From an uncultured bacterium (lineage in GTDB: Bacteria > Bacillota > Bacilli > Lactobacillales > Lactobacillaceae): 56,158 nucleotides of DNA. Where the stretch lies: NCBI GenBank assembly GCA_905214235.1, contig CAJMLF010000012.1:1-56158 (forward strand). Direction: 5' to 3'. Both the position numbers and the translations under genes were made by a program. The notes below the pieces were generated by a model. That model made no database searches, had not been told where the DNA came from, and was given only the letters and a program-made list of their open reading frames with translations. Below are positions 1 through 12,606 of this stretch, piece by piece; the stretch's first letter is position 1; every line of letters begins with the position of its first letter.

Positions 1-391
1 AAAGTCTACCACAAATGGCTTTTCTATTTTTCTAACTTAATTTTACAAACGGCGTGTTAAAAAACCGTAAGAGCCGGAATTTTAATTGTCATTAAGAAAC
101 CAGTAGGCCTTTACTTCAAAATTCTGAAACATATTCTTATCACTTATTTTATTTTTCATGAAAGCACCTTCATTCGTAAACATCATGTTTATTCTATATG
201 TATTTAAAAAGAATAATTTTTGTTATATACGTCGAGTATACAACTCTCCTGCGAATTTTCGATATTTTAACTGAATTAGCATAAATTCAATATTATTTTC
301 GTTAACTCAATCCTTAGTACCAAACTGGACATTCGACTACTCGACTATCGAAATAGGACATAGAACACTCGACCCGCCAGCCCCAAATAGA
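1..391. other. AT-rich intergenic stretch, no recognisable gene
   Basis: No convincing coding region is visible on either strand. Base composition is clearly more AT-rich than the neighbouring genes. It holds several TCGAC cores (333-337, 341-345, 369-373, and the complement near 232-236), including a tandem TCGACTA pair at 333-347, and an inverted repeat TATAC-N5-GTATA at 226-240. A 25-codon minus-strand frame (82-159) has only a weak ribosome binding site and was not accepted. The function is unknown. Confidence 0.5.
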
Positions 392-437
392 AAAAGTGTA
401 CTAATTCCAATCACTCGGAAAGGAAAAAGTACACTTT
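392..437 (-). terminator. Rho-independent terminator after rlmD
   Basis: On the minus strand the arms AGTGTACT and AGTACACT pair around a loop that contains a further TTCC/GGAA match, and TTTTTC follows. It lies about 40 nt past the rlmD stop codon. Confidence 0.7.
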
Positions 438-475
438 CAATCACCTATAAATGCCGTTATACCAGCGTTTGTCGG

Positions 476-1852
476 CTATTTCTCTGTACGTTCCAGGACA
501 GTAACGCTCTCAACATGCGTCGTCTGTGGGAACTGGTCAACAGGCTGGATTGGCTTGACCACGCGGTAGCCCTGCTCACCGAAGCGCTGGATATCCCGCA
601 CCAGGGTAGCCGGATTGCAAGAAACGTAAATCACTTTCTGTGGCGCCATCTTGCCGGTCGCCTCAATTAAAGATTCCGCAAGACCCTTGCGTGGTGGGTC
701 CACAATTACCACGTCCGGCTTCAGCCCCGCTGCTTGCCACTTGGCAAACTGCTCTTCCGCCTTGCCGACCACGAACTCGGCGTTCCGGATTCCGTTCCGC
801 TTGGCGTTGTGCTTGGCATCTTCAATCGCGGCGGGCACAATTTCCACTCCATAGACCTGCTTGGCATGCTTAGCTACGGCCAGGGAAATTGTCCCAATCC
901 CACAGTAGGCGTCAATCACCGTCTGGCTCCCATCCAGGCCGGCGTTATCAATGGCGGTCTGGTAAAGGCGCTCCGTCTGTTGCGGGTTAACCTGGTAGAA
1001 CGACAGTGGCGAAATTGCAAAATCAATCCCTAACAACTGGTCATGAATCTCGTCATCCCCCCACAGGGTCTGATCACGGTCACCCAGCAGGCGGTTGGTC
1101 TTCTTATCATTGATGTTCTGGACAATGCTCTTCACTTCCGGCACACCGGCCACGATGCCGTCCACAATTTGCTTGGCCATCGGCAGCCGCTTCGTGTTGG
1201 TGACCAATACGACCATCACCTCATGGCTGTAGTAACCACGGCGCACCATCACCGTTCGAATGACACCCTTACCGGTCCGCTCATCATACGGGGTCACATG
1301 GTACTTCCGCAAGAGGTCACGAACCACCACGATTGCCTTATCAATTTGTGGATCTTGAATATAAAAGTCCTCAATCGGCACCAGGGTATGGCTCCCCCGC
1401 TTGTAAAAGCCAGTCTGCAGCTGGCCCCGCACCATCTTGACCGGGACCTGGGCCTTATTCCGGTAGTGGTAAGGCTGGTCCATCCCCATCGTCGGCAAAA
1501 CTTCAATATCATCTAGGTGGGCCTTCTCTAGGAGTTCCTTAATCTGGTGTTGCTTAAACTTCAGTTGGGCTGCGTACTTCAAGTGCCCCAGGGGTGCAAT
1601 CCCCGTTTGAATATACTTCTTATCCTTGACGTCGACCCGGTCCGGGCTCTTCGTCTGCCATTCCATTACCCGGCCCCAGGCAAAGTGGCGGGCCACCTTA
1701 GTCACCCGCACGGTAATCTTTTCCCCCGGCAGGGCGTTGGGCACGAAGACCGGAAAGTCGTCAACCTTAACGACCCCGTTCCCCTCATAGGTCAAATCCG
1801 TCACTTCTGCTTGGTATTCTTCATTCTTATGGACCGGAATTTTAACTTTCAC
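476..1852 (-). CDS. rlmD: 23S rRNA (uracil-C5)-methyltransferase, RumA/RlmD family
   Basis: SAM-dependent enzyme that makes 5-methyluridine in 23S rRNA; 458 aa, normal for the family. Residues 1-65 form a TRAM RNA-binding domain. The C-terminal Rossmann domain shows the SAM motif DAYCGIGT, the motif VDPPRKGL, the catalytic cysteine in YVSCNPATL and the final glutamate region HVESV. The start is GTG, 7 nt after GGAGG. The cysteine cluster that binds [4Fe-4S] in E. coli RlmD is absent: where it should lie (about residues 80-95) the sequence reads TGIAPLGHLKYAAQL with no cysteine. In low-GC Gram-positives one such enzyme can modify two uridines (RlmCD); which site applies here cannot be read from sequence. 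It follows the toxin-antitoxin remnant and ends at its own terminator. Confidence 0.93.
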   Translation of the reverse strand: MKVKIPVHKNEEYQAEVTDLTYEGNGVVKVDDFPVFVPNALPGEKITVRVTKVARHFAWGRVMEWQTKSPDRVDVKDKKYIQTGIAPLGHLKYAAQLKFKQHQIKELLEKAHLDDIEVLPTMGMDQPYHYRNKAQVPVKMVRGQLQTGFYKRGSHTLVPIEDFYIQDPQIDKAIVVVRDLLRKYHVTPYDERTGKGVIRTVMVRRGYYSHEVMVVLVTNTKRLPMAKQIVDGIVAGVPEVKSIVQNINDKKTNRLLGDRDQTLWGDDEIHDQLLGIDFAISPLSFYQVNPQQTERLYQTAIDNAGLDGSQTVIDAYCGIGTISLAVAKHAKQVYGVEIVPAAIEDAKHNAKRNGIRNAEFVVGKAEEQFAKWQAAGLKPDVVIVDPPRKGLAESLIEATGKMAPQKVIYVSCNPATLVRDIQRFGEQGYRVVKPIQPVDQFPQTTHVESVTVLERTEK

Positions 1853-1904
1853 AATACTTCCTCCATTTTTACGTAATCAACTTTCCCTATTATAGCAAAC
1901 GAAC

Positions 1905-2306
1905 TCAGTCAGTCACCCGTCGGCACTTTTTCTCCAACAAGTGGGCGATTGTCTTCATTTCATCTTCACTATCATCAGCCAGCATCACCTGCAAAATCAG
2001 CGCCTCCCCTTCATCAGCAGTTAAGCGCAATAACCAACCATTTTTCCGCAGAAATAAGAGGGTGGCAATGTAGGCTGTCCGCTTATTGCCATCCGCAAAG
2101 ATGTATTTTTTTGTTATCTTCTGCATAATATAGGCCGCCTTTAGCCATACTGTCGGGTACAGTTCGTAACCAAATACCACCATTTGCGGTTGATTGACTA
2201 CCAGTGACAGTCCGGCCGGATACTGGATCACGCGATCATCCTGACCCGTTCTTTATAAGATCCGGTGGTGGACTGCTGTGATTTCAGTCGCCGTTAAATA
2301 GATCAT
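1905..2306 (-). pseudogene. Doc/Fic-type toxin gene, broken by in-frame stop
   Basis: The intact frame would start at ATG 2306-2304, overlapping the antitoxin stop as ATGA, and encode 133 codons. After 17 codons (MIYLTATEITAVHHRIL) there is an in-frame TAA at 2255-2253; the same frame continues RTGQDDRVIQYPAGLSL and on through a typical Doc domain. The Fic/Doc loop reads YIFADGNKR, where family members have H-x-F-x-(D/x)-(G/A)-N-K-R: the histidine codon has become TAC, one transition from CAC. A GTG at 2231-2229 could restart translation and give a 108 aa protein, but it would lack the N-terminal helix and the histidine. Doc kinases inactivate EF-Tu; this copy is very likely inactive. Confidence 0.85.
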
Positions 2307-2548
2307 TCGTCCTTCAACCGTCCCATCAATTCTTTGTTCTCGTCAAACAGCTGGTCAATCATTGCCATCGTCTGGGAGTCCACCTTTTCCTTCTTCTTGA
2401 AAGTCACGGTTTTACCATCTGGAGAGATTGTCTTCTCGTATTCATCCCCGGGCTCAGCGTGCATTCGTTCCTTGTCCCGCTTGGTTAGGCGCAGGCCAAA
2501 GGAGTTTCCTGCTTTAAAGAACTTAGCGTTTCCCTTCATTTCTTGCAT
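2303..2548 (-). CDS. AbrB/MazE-type antitoxin of the Doc pair
   Basis: 81 aa protein. Residues about 1-50 look like a swapped-hairpin AbrB/MazE DNA-binding domain (KFFKAGNSFGLRLTKRDKERM, then DEYEKTISPDGKTVTF); the charged C-terminal tail would neutralise the toxin. It sits directly before the toxin gene with an ATGA overlap, the usual antitoxin-first order, and has a good GAGGTG ribosome binding site 5 nt before ATG. The frame is intact although the toxin is broken. Such antitoxins normally repress their own promoter; a palindrome lies at the promoter (see 2568-2590). Confidence 0.75.
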   Translation of the reverse strand: MQEMKGNAKFFKAGNSFGLRLTKRDKERMHAEPGDEYEKTISPDGKTVTFKKKEKVDSQTMAMIDQLFDENKELMGRLKDE

Positions 2549-2567
2549 GGAATCACCTCGTAATCAC

Positions 2568-2590
2568 ATTATAGCAAATTGTAACTACAA
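2568..2590 (-). promoter_or_regulatory. Antitoxin promoter with palindromic operator
   Basis: A perfect -10 TATAAT at 2568-2573 is preceded by TGC (extended -10). Just upstream, at 2579-2590, is the palindrome TTGTA-GT-TACAA, placed between -10 and -35, a fitting position for autorepression by the antitoxin. There is no good -35 box. Confidence 0.5.
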
Positions 2591-2625
2591 AGCGAGCTAG
2601 GCGACATTTTGTCACCTAACTCGCT
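2591..2625 (-). terminator. Terminator hairpin after dagK
   Basis: The 16 bp arms AGCGAGTTAGGTGACA and TGTCGCCTAGCTCGCT pair with two G-U pairs around a 3 nt loop. The minus-strand U tract is weak (TTTGTAGTT), and an A-rich flank on the other side would supply U residues on the plus strand. Confidence 0.6.
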
Positions 2626-2639
2626 ATATTACTTTTTTG

Positions 2640-3647
2640 CTATTTTTCTTGCTTCTGGTTAATCTTGCCGACCCCTTCGACAAAGTCCTTTTCGACCCGC
2701 CGGAAGTCTGCCGACTCGGTGATTGCGTCGTCTGGAATGGCGTCCAAGTTAGCCACCACTTCAATGTGTTGCTTGAGATCGTGGAACTTCATTGGTGCAT
2801 CGCCACCGTATTCGCCGTCCAGGTTGATCATCAGCCGGTCATCCTTGTTCAACGGCGTCACCTCGACATCGGTTGCCTTGGCATAGACAATCCGCGGATC
2901 GTTCAGGTGCTTCCCTTGTAGGGCCTTGGCCATCAAACTCAGCATGTCCGTCAGGCTGCTCTTCTTGACGATAATCATCGTGAACTTACCGTCATCCAAA
3001 GAGGCGTCCGGCACAATCTGTTCAAAGCCGCCGACCGAGTTGGTCAGGGCCAGGAACAAGGTCGAGGCCATCCCCCGGTATTCCTTACCATCGTACTTGA
3101 CGGAAACGTCAACCGGCTTAACCTGCGGCAGTAACTCCGCCCCCTTGGCCAGGTATGCTGCGTAGCCAAACAGGGACTTCATCTGGGACGGCACGTCGTA
3201 GGTTAATTCCGTCAGTGTTCCCCCGGCGGCAATGTTCATGAAGTAGTTGTCGCCCGCCTTACCGATATCAATCTTGAACTTCTTGTTTTTCCGTAAGATC
3301 AGCTTGGCGGCCGCAATCGGATCATCGCGCGGAATCCGCAGGGCCCGGGCGTAGTCATTGGTCGTCCCGGCCGGAATAATGGCCATCGTTGGTCGCTTGT
3401 CCAGACCGGCGATTCCGTTAACGACCTCGTTCAACGTTCCGTCACCACCGGCGGCCACGATTAGGTCAAAGCCTTCCTTAGCCGCCCGGGTTGCCTCATT
3501 CTTTGCCGAATTTGGTGCTGGTGTTGTCGCAAACGCACTCGTCTCGTAACCAGCCTTTTCATAGATATCCAAAATGTCTACTAGGTCGTTGCGCAGGGCT
3601 TCACGACCAGCAGTTGGGTTATAAATAATCCGTGCCCGTTTACGCAT
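2640..3647 (-). CDS. dagK: Diacylglycerol kinase family lipid kinase
   Basis: 335 aa soluble lipid kinase of the DagK/YegS family, which phosphorylates diacylglycerol to phosphatidic acid and so recycles lipid released by lipoteichoic acid synthesis. The nucleotide-binding signature AAGGDGTLNEVVNGIAG is at about residues 64-80, and IIPAGTTNDYARAL, the family's second core motif, follows. The start ATG is preceded by GGAGG. It begins 10 nt after the gatB stop, so it is co-transcribed with gatCAB, an arrangement common in Firmicutes. Confidence 0.93.
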   Translation of the reverse strand: MRKRARIIYNPTAGREALRNDLVDILDIYEKAGYETSAFATTPAPNSAKNEATRAAKEGFDLIVAAGGDGTLNEVVNGIAGLDKRPTMAIIPAGTTNDYARALRIPRDDPIAAAKLILRKNKKFKIDIGKAGDNYFMNIAAGGTLTELTYDVPSQMKSLFGYAAYLAKGAELLPQVKPVDVSVKYDGKEYRGMASTLFLALTNSVGGFEQIVPDASLDDGKFTMIIVKKSSLTDMLSLMAKALQGKHLNDPRIVYAKATDVEVTPLNKDDRLMINLDGEYGGDAPMKFHDLKQHIEVVANLDAIPDDAITESADFRRVEKDFVEGVGKINQKQEK

Positions 3648-3657
3648 CGCAATCCTC

Positions 3658-5082
3658 CTACTTAGCCTTCAAAGACTTCATCAGTAACTGGGTAACAACT
3701 TGTGGATTGGCCTTTCCCCGGGTCTGCTTCATGATCTGACCCATCAGGTAACCAACAGCCCGGTCCTTCCCGTTCTTGAAGTCTTCGATGGACTGGGCGT
3801 TGTTTGCCAGAACATCGTCAACGATTGGCTGTAATTGTGCTGGATCGGACAGTTGAACCAGGCCGTGTTCCTTGGCGTATGCCTGTGGTTCTTCACCGGC
3901 CAAAATCCCCTTGAAGACCTTCTTGGCCATCTTGGAGGAAATCGTCCCGTCATCAATCAGCTTAACCATCCCGGCTAGGTTGGCAGGAGTCAACTTGGTG
4001 TCCGGCAGGTCAATGTGCTTGTCGTTCAGGTAGGAGTTAACGTCGTTCATCAGGTAGTTGGCAACCCGCTTTGGATCGCCACCATCCTTAACGGCCGCCT
4101 CAAAGAAGTCTGACATTTCCTTCGTCTGGGTTAAGACCATGGCGTCGTAGTCGGAAAGTCCCAGGTCGTCAACGTAGTGCTTACGCCGTTCACCCGGCAT
4201 TTCTGGCATTTCGCCCTCGATTTCCTTAATCCAGTCGTCACTAACGTTCAAGTCAGGAATATCTGGTTCTGGGAAGTAACGGTAGTCATCGGCCCCTTCC
4301 TTAGTCCGCATGGAAACCGTGGTCCCGGTTGGTTCATCGTACCGCCGGGTTTCCTGGGCAATGTGCCCACCGGACATCAGTACTTGCTGGTGACGCTTTT
4401 CTTCAAAGGCCAGGGCCTTGCGAACGTAGTTGAAGGAATTGATGTTCTTCATTTCCGTCTTGGTCCCGAACTTATCGGAGCCGACCGGGCGAATGGAAAT
4501 GTTGGTATCAACACGCATGGACCCTTCTTCCATCTTCACGTCGGAGATTCCCGTAAACTGGATCCGTTGCCGCAGTGCTTCCAGGTAGGCCACCGCTTCT
4601 TCTGGTGAAGCAATGTCTGGCTTGGAAACAATTTCGATCAGTGGGGTCCCCTGCCGGTTCAGGTCCACGTAGGAGTACTTGCTGGTGTGGGTGTTCTTAC
4701 CGGCATCTTCTTCGATGTGCATTTCGGCAATCCCAATCTTTTTCTTCTTGCCGTCGACTTCGATTTCAATCCAGCCGTCGTGGGCAATTGGCGTATCAGA
4801 CTGGGTGATCTGGTAGGCCTTCGGGTTGTCCGGGTAGAAGTAGTTCTTCCGGTCAAAGTGCATGTGGTGGGCAATCTGCGCATGCAGAGCGAGCCCGGCC
4901 ATGATCCCGTCACGAACAACACCCTTGTTCAGGGTTGGCAATACCCCTGGGTACCCCCAGTCAATGACGTTGGTGTTGGCATTCGGTTGGTCACCAAAGT
5001 CAACCGGTGAAGGACTGTAAATCTTTGAATTCGTCTTCAATTCGACGTGGACTTCTAGTCCTATGGTAGTTTGAAAGTTCAT
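3658..5082 (-). CDS. gatB: Asp-tRNA(Asn)/Glu-tRNA(Gln) amidotransferase subunit B
   Basis: 474 aa, full length. It activates the misacylated Glu-tRNA(Gln) (and Asp-tRNA(Asn)) with ATP so that ammonia from GatA can amidate it. The N-terminus [13 protein letters not shown] and the motifs [13 protein letters not shown] and [18 protein letters not shown] are typical of the GatB catalytic cradle; the last 150 residues form the helical and YqeY-like tRNA-binding tail ([17 protein letters not shown]). Its start is one base past the gatA stop. Confidence 0.96.
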   Translation of the reverse strand: MNFQTTIGLEVHVELKTNSKIYSPSPVDFGDQPNANTNVIDWGYPGVLPTLNKGVVRDGIMAGLALHAQIAHHMHFDRKNYFYPDNPKAYQITQSDTPIAHDGWIEIEVDGKKKKIGIAEMHIEEDAGKNTHTSKYSYVDLNRQGTPLIEIVSKPDIASPEEAVAYLEALRQRIQFTGISDVKMEEGSMRVDTNISIRPVGSDKFGTKTEMKNINSFNYVRKALAFEEKRHQQVLMSGGHIAQETRRYDEPTGTTVSMRTKEGADDYRYFPEPDIPDLNVSDDWIKEIEGEMPEMPGERRKHYVDDLGLSDYDAMVLTQTKEMSDFFEAAVKDGGDPKRVANYLMNDVNSYLNDKHIDLPDTKLTPANLAGMVKLIDDGTISSKMAKKVFKGILAGEEPQAYAKEHGLVQLSDPAQLQPIVDDVLANNAQSIEDFKNGKDRAVGYLMGQIMKQTRGKANPQVVTQLLMKSLKAK

Positions 5083-5083
5083 C

Positions 5084-6556
5084 TTAGTTTTGCCCTCCTA
5101 ACTTTGGTGCCTTCTTGTGAAAATCAGTGGTTTGTTCAAAGACGTAACCAGCGTTGTAGATGGTCTGTTCATCAAATGGCTTCCCAATGATCTGCAGGCC
5201 AACTGGCATCCCGTTCTTTTCGGAGAAGCCAGCCGGAACGGACATTGCTGGCAGACCGGCCATGTTAACCGGCACGGTCAGGACATCGTTCATGTACATT
5301 GTCTTTGGATCATCAATTTCAGTCCCAATCTTAAAGGCGGTCGTAGCCCCGGTAGCCCCGATGATCAGGTCGTAGTTTTCAAAGACCTTATCGAAGTCTT
5401 GGGCGATCAGGCGACGAACCTTAGCGGCCTTATTGAAGTAGGCATCGTAGAACCCGGCGGACAGGGAGAAGGTCCCCAGCATGATCCGCCGCTTGACTTC
5501 TTCACCAAGGCCTTCCGTCCGGGACTTAACGTAAACTTCTTCCAGGTTCTTGGCATCCTTGGCCCGGAAGCCGTAACGAATCCCATCGTAACGTTGCAGG
5601 TTAGATGAGGCCTCAGACGATGCCAAAATGTAGTATGCTGGGACACCATACTTGGTGTGGGGCAGACTAACCTTGTCAACCGTGGCGCCCAGTGACTCCA
5701 AGTGGTCTAAGGCGGCCTTAACAACCTTCTTAACGTCGTCGTTTAAGTCATCGTAGTATTCCTTTGGAACGGCGATCTTCAGGCCCTTAACACTCGTGTC
5801 GTCATTCAGGTTGGCAGCCCAGTCAGGAACTTCCTTCAAAGAAGACGTCATATCGTGCTTATCGTTACCAGCAATCAGCGCCGTTAAGTAGGCATTGTCC
5901 TTAACGGTCCGGGTCAGCCAACCAACCTGGTCAAAACTGGAACCGAAGGCAATGATTCCCCACCGGGAAACCCGGCCGTAAGTTGGCTTCATGCCGACAA
6001 CCCCGTTGAAGGAGGCTGGCATCCGGATGGAACCACCAGTATCAGTACCGAGGGCCCCGAGAACGTCGCCCGCTGCAACAGCCGCTGCAGAACCACCTGA
6101 AGAACCACCAGGAACCCGGGTAAGGTCCCATGGGTTGTGAGTGGTAAAGAATGCTGAGTTTTCCGTGGATGAACCCATGGCGAATTCATCCAGGTTGGTC
6201 TTCCCGACATTAATGAAGCCGGCCTGGTTTAACTTGTCGACAACCGTGGCGTCGTAAACCGGGTTGAAGTTTTCCAGCATCTTGGAGGCTGCCGTAGTCG
6301 TCAGCCCCTTGGTCAGGATATTATCCTTAACGGCCAGCGGTACCCCACTAACGAGTTGGTCAGCCGCGATTCCGGCATCGTCAATCTCTTGGGCACGCTT
6401 AGTAGCGGCATCTTCGTTCAGGGTCAAGAAGGCCTTGACCTGGTCATCATTAGCCTTGATGTGGTCGAAGGTTGCCTTCGTCAGTTCACTGGCACTGATC
6501 TTCTTGTTGACCAGGTCATCGTGCAGCTGACTTAAGTCGGTTTGATAGAAGTCCAT
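5084..6556 (-). CDS. gatA: Asp-tRNA(Asn)/Glu-tRNA(Gln) amidotransferase subunit A
   Basis: 490 aa amidase-signature enzyme that releases ammonia from glutamine and channels it to GatB. The Ser-cisSer-Lys centre is visible: the lysine in PLAVKDNI, the glycine/serine stretch [15 protein letters not shown] and [16 protein letters not shown]. Its ATG shares one base with the gatC stop (TAATG), showing translational coupling. Confidence 0.96.
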   Translation of the reverse strand: MDFYQTDLSQLHDDLVNKKISASELTKATFDHIKANDDQVKAFLTLNEDAATKRAQEIDDAGIAADQLVSGVPLAVKDNILTKGLTTTAASKMLENFNPVYDATVVDKLNQAGFINVGKTNLDEFAMGSSTENSAFFTTHNPWDLTRVPGGSSGGSAAAVAAGDVLGALGTDTGGSIRMPASFNGVVGMKPTYGRVSRWGIIAFGSSFDQVGWLTRTVKDNAYLTALIAGNDKHDMTSSLKEVPDWAANLNDDTSVKGLKIAVPKEYYDDLNDDVKKVVKAALDHLESLGATVDKVSLPHTKYGVPAYYILASSEASSNLQRYDGIRYGFRAKDAKNLEEVYVKSRTEGLGEEVKRRIMLGTFSLSAGFYDAYFNKAAKVRRLIAQDFDKVFENYDLIIGATGATTAFKIGTEIDDPKTMYMNDVLTVPVNMAGLPAMSVPAGFSEKNGMPVGLQIIGKPFDEQTIYNAGYVFEQTTDFHKKAPKLGGQN

Positions 6557-6873
6557 TATTCGCCATCCTCGCTTTCGTCAATGATTACAGGAACTCTGAT
6601 GTAGCCGCCATCTTCGTCCGGAGCATTCTTCAGCAGTGCTTCGGTCTCTTCCTTAGTGGCCTTGACAGCTTTATCTTCACGCATCACGTTAACCCGGTCG
6701 GTTGCTGAAGTCATTGGTTCAACACCATCAGTATCAACGGCAGTGAGGTCTTCAAACATGTCAATAATGCTTCCTAATTGTGTGGTAAACTTACCCAGCT
6801 CGTCCTTGGGGAATTCAAGCTTAGCAAGTTCAGCAACGTGTTCTACTTGTTGCTCAGTGATTTTACTGGCCAT
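6556..6873 (-). CDS. gatC: Asp-tRNA(Asn)/Glu-tRNA(Gln) amidotransferase subunit C
   Basis: Small 105 aa subunit that belts GatA to GatB and stabilises the complex. The sequence [21 protein letters not shown] is a normal GatC start. The frame is open further upstream, but AAAGAGG lies 8 nt before the ATG at 6873-6871, with a second ATG immediately before it at 6876; an upstream start near 6912 has no ribosome binding site. It is the first gene of gatC-gatA-gatB-dagK. Confidence 0.92.
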   Translation of the reverse strand: MASKITEQQVEHVAELAKLEFPKDELGKFTTQLGSIIDMFEDLTAVDTDGVEPMTSATDRVNVMREDKAVKATKEETEALLKNAPDEDGGYIRVPVIIDESEDGE

Positions 6874-6918
6874 CATTTCTACCTCTTTTCCAAAATTTAG
6901 GTATACATACATTTAACA

Positions 6919-6927
6919 ATTTTAGCA
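6919..6927 (-). promoter_or_regulatory. Probable gatCAB-dagK promoter (-10)
   Basis: Extended -10 element TGC-TAAAAT about 45 nt before gatC and after the camS terminator. There is no clear -35, so this is only a fair candidate. Confidence 0.4.
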
Positions 6928-6974
6928 CAGAACTAGTAGTATTTTCAGCAATTTGCAGTGGAGTTTGCAAAATG

Positions 6975-7005
6975 AAAAAGAGGCGGCTGAAAACCGACCT
7001 CTTTT
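6975..7005 (-). terminator. Terminator after camS
   Basis: On the minus strand AAAAGAGGTCGG pairs with CCGCCTCTTTTT across a short loop, leaving a T-rich end. Confidence 0.75.
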
Positions 7006-7018
7006 GGCTTATATGGTA

Positions 7019-8134
7019 TTAGTAAGAATCTAAGATGTGGGTATGGAAGGTGTTCGATCCGGAGTCACGGTAAATAATCGCCTGCATCTCAGAATCAGCT
7101 TCGATCCGGATATCAATCGGAATCCCGCTTGGCAGGTAACGCTTAGCGGCTCGAGCAATGTACTGGGTAAAACTGGTGATTTCCGTCTCGCTGTAGAACT
7201 GGGTCGTTATCGTGATGTGCATTCCTGCCAAATGACCATTATTGTACTGAGCCTGGGCAGTGACCCCACTCAGGTTCGGGAAGAAGCTTTGAATCTGACT
7301 CTTGAAGTTCGAGAAGTTATCATTATCCTGTGAATCAGCGCTCGTCTGGGAGTTCGTTGCCGATGCCTTTGGCAGGACAACGGTCTTGTAGTGGAGGTTC
7401 GTCCAACTACTGATCTTGTTACCGTTGTTCTTGCTGTAGGCAAAGTAACTACCACCGACCAGGCTATCATCGGGTGCCTGCTTGTAGAGGGCAATCACGA
7501 TTGGCACGTTACCGACACCCTTGGTGTGCCGCAGGCGGGTCAGGATCTTCTGAGCGGCAATTTCACCCTGTTGGCGCATCTCGTCCTTACTAATGTTCTT
7601 AGTGAAGGTCGGGCCGTCCGTCTTCTTCTGGTAATTGTATTCGGAGTTGATCCCAACCCCGATGACAATCCCCTTCAGTTTCATTGACCGGCCACTATCC
7701 GTCATGTAGTCCTGTTCCTCAATCTGCTGGATATATTCCGGGTTCGGGTCACTCTTCTTCCCGCGGGCCGGGTTAAGGCCGTTCGGATTTTTCTTTGACT
7801 TCCGGCCGAGCCAGCTCTGCAGGGTATTAGTGTTCAGGTATTGACCTTCCTGGAAGATATAGGACTTTGGTGAGAAGACCCGCTTCGAAACCTGGGTCAA
7901 CCCACTTTCAAAGCTCTTCTGGTTGTAAGGGTTATCGTTTTGGGCAACGTTAATTCCCCGGGCCTTGCTGGTCTTGTAGCGACCGTTTTGAATAACCCCC
8001 TGGTAGTTTCCGTTACCAGAGCCGGTCGTACTATAGTTCTTGGATGAACTGTGCCCAAAGCCACATGAAGCAAGGACAACCGTGCTCATCAAAAGAGCCG
8101 CAGCTGTTGCAATTTTCTTAACTTTTAACTTCAC
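7019..8134 (-). CDS. camS: CamS family sex pheromone-type lipoprotein
   Basis: 371 aa. N-terminal lipoprotein signal peptide: KVKKIATAAALLMSTVVLASCGFG, with lipobox LASC and C24 as the lipidated residue. The rest matches the CamS family, whose enterococcal signal peptide is cleaved to a sex pheromone (cAM373); the function of the mature domain is not settled. The start is GTG with GGAGG 11 nt upstream. It begins 3 nt after the ligA stop, in the conserved pcrA-ligA-camS order of Firmicutes. Confidence 0.88.
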   Translation of the reverse strand: MKLKVKKIATAAALLMSTVVLASCGFGHSSSKNYSTTGSGNGNYQGVIQNGRYKTSKARGINVAQNDNPYNQKSFESGLTQVSKRVFSPKSYIFQEGQYLNTNTLQSWLGRKSKKNPNGLNPARGKKSDPNPEYIQQIEEQDYMTDSGRSMKLKGIVIGVGINSEYNYQKKTDGPTFTKNISKDEMRQQGEIAAQKILTRLRHTKGVGNVPIVIALYKQAPDDSLVGGSYFAYSKNNGNKISSWTNLHYKTVVLPKASATNSQTSADSQDNDNFSNFKSQIQSFFPNLSGVTAQAQYNNGHLAGMHITITTQFYSETEITSFTQYIARAAKRYLPSGIPIDIRIEADSEMQAIIYRDSGSNTFHTHILDSY

Positions 8135-8137
8135 GAT

Positions 8138-12473
<4,336 letters not shown>

Positions 12474-12509
12474 GCCGTCCCATCCTCTCTAAAAAATCAG
12501 TCGGCTAAT

Positions 12510-12558
12510 ATTATACCAAATAATGGGTTCACTTTTGACTAAAACGAACATCCGTTAC
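12510..12558 (-). promoter_or_regulatory. pcrA promoter with LexA-like box
   Basis: An extended -10 TGG-TATAAT is at 12510-12515 with no clear -35. At 12545-12558, just upstream of the -35 region, the minus strand reads GTAACGGATGTTCG, which matches 12 of 14 positions of the Gram-positive LexA consensus CGAACRNRYGTTYG (the first two bases differ). The promoter is well supported; LexA control is an inference. Confidence 0.5.
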
Positions 12559-12571
12559 GAAATTTTTCGAG

Positions 12572-12600
12572 AAAAATGAGACCGGCATCCACCAGTCTCA
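12572..12600 (-). terminator. Terminator after the purK-like gene
   Basis: TGAGACTGG pairs with CCGGTCTCA (one G-U) around a 6 nt loop, followed by TTTTTC on the minus strand. Confidence 0.85.
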
Positions 12601-12606
12601 CATTGA

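Noticed and set aside
82..159. 25-codon minus-strand frame starting MKNKISDKNMFQ
   Set aside because: The ribosome binding site is weak, no homology is recognised, and a frame of this length is expected by chance in AT-rich DNA.
6874..6912. Upstream start for gatC adding MYVYLNFGKEVEM
   Set aside because: No ribosome binding site before it; AAAGAGG is ideally spaced for the ATG pair at 6876/6873 and the family starts there.
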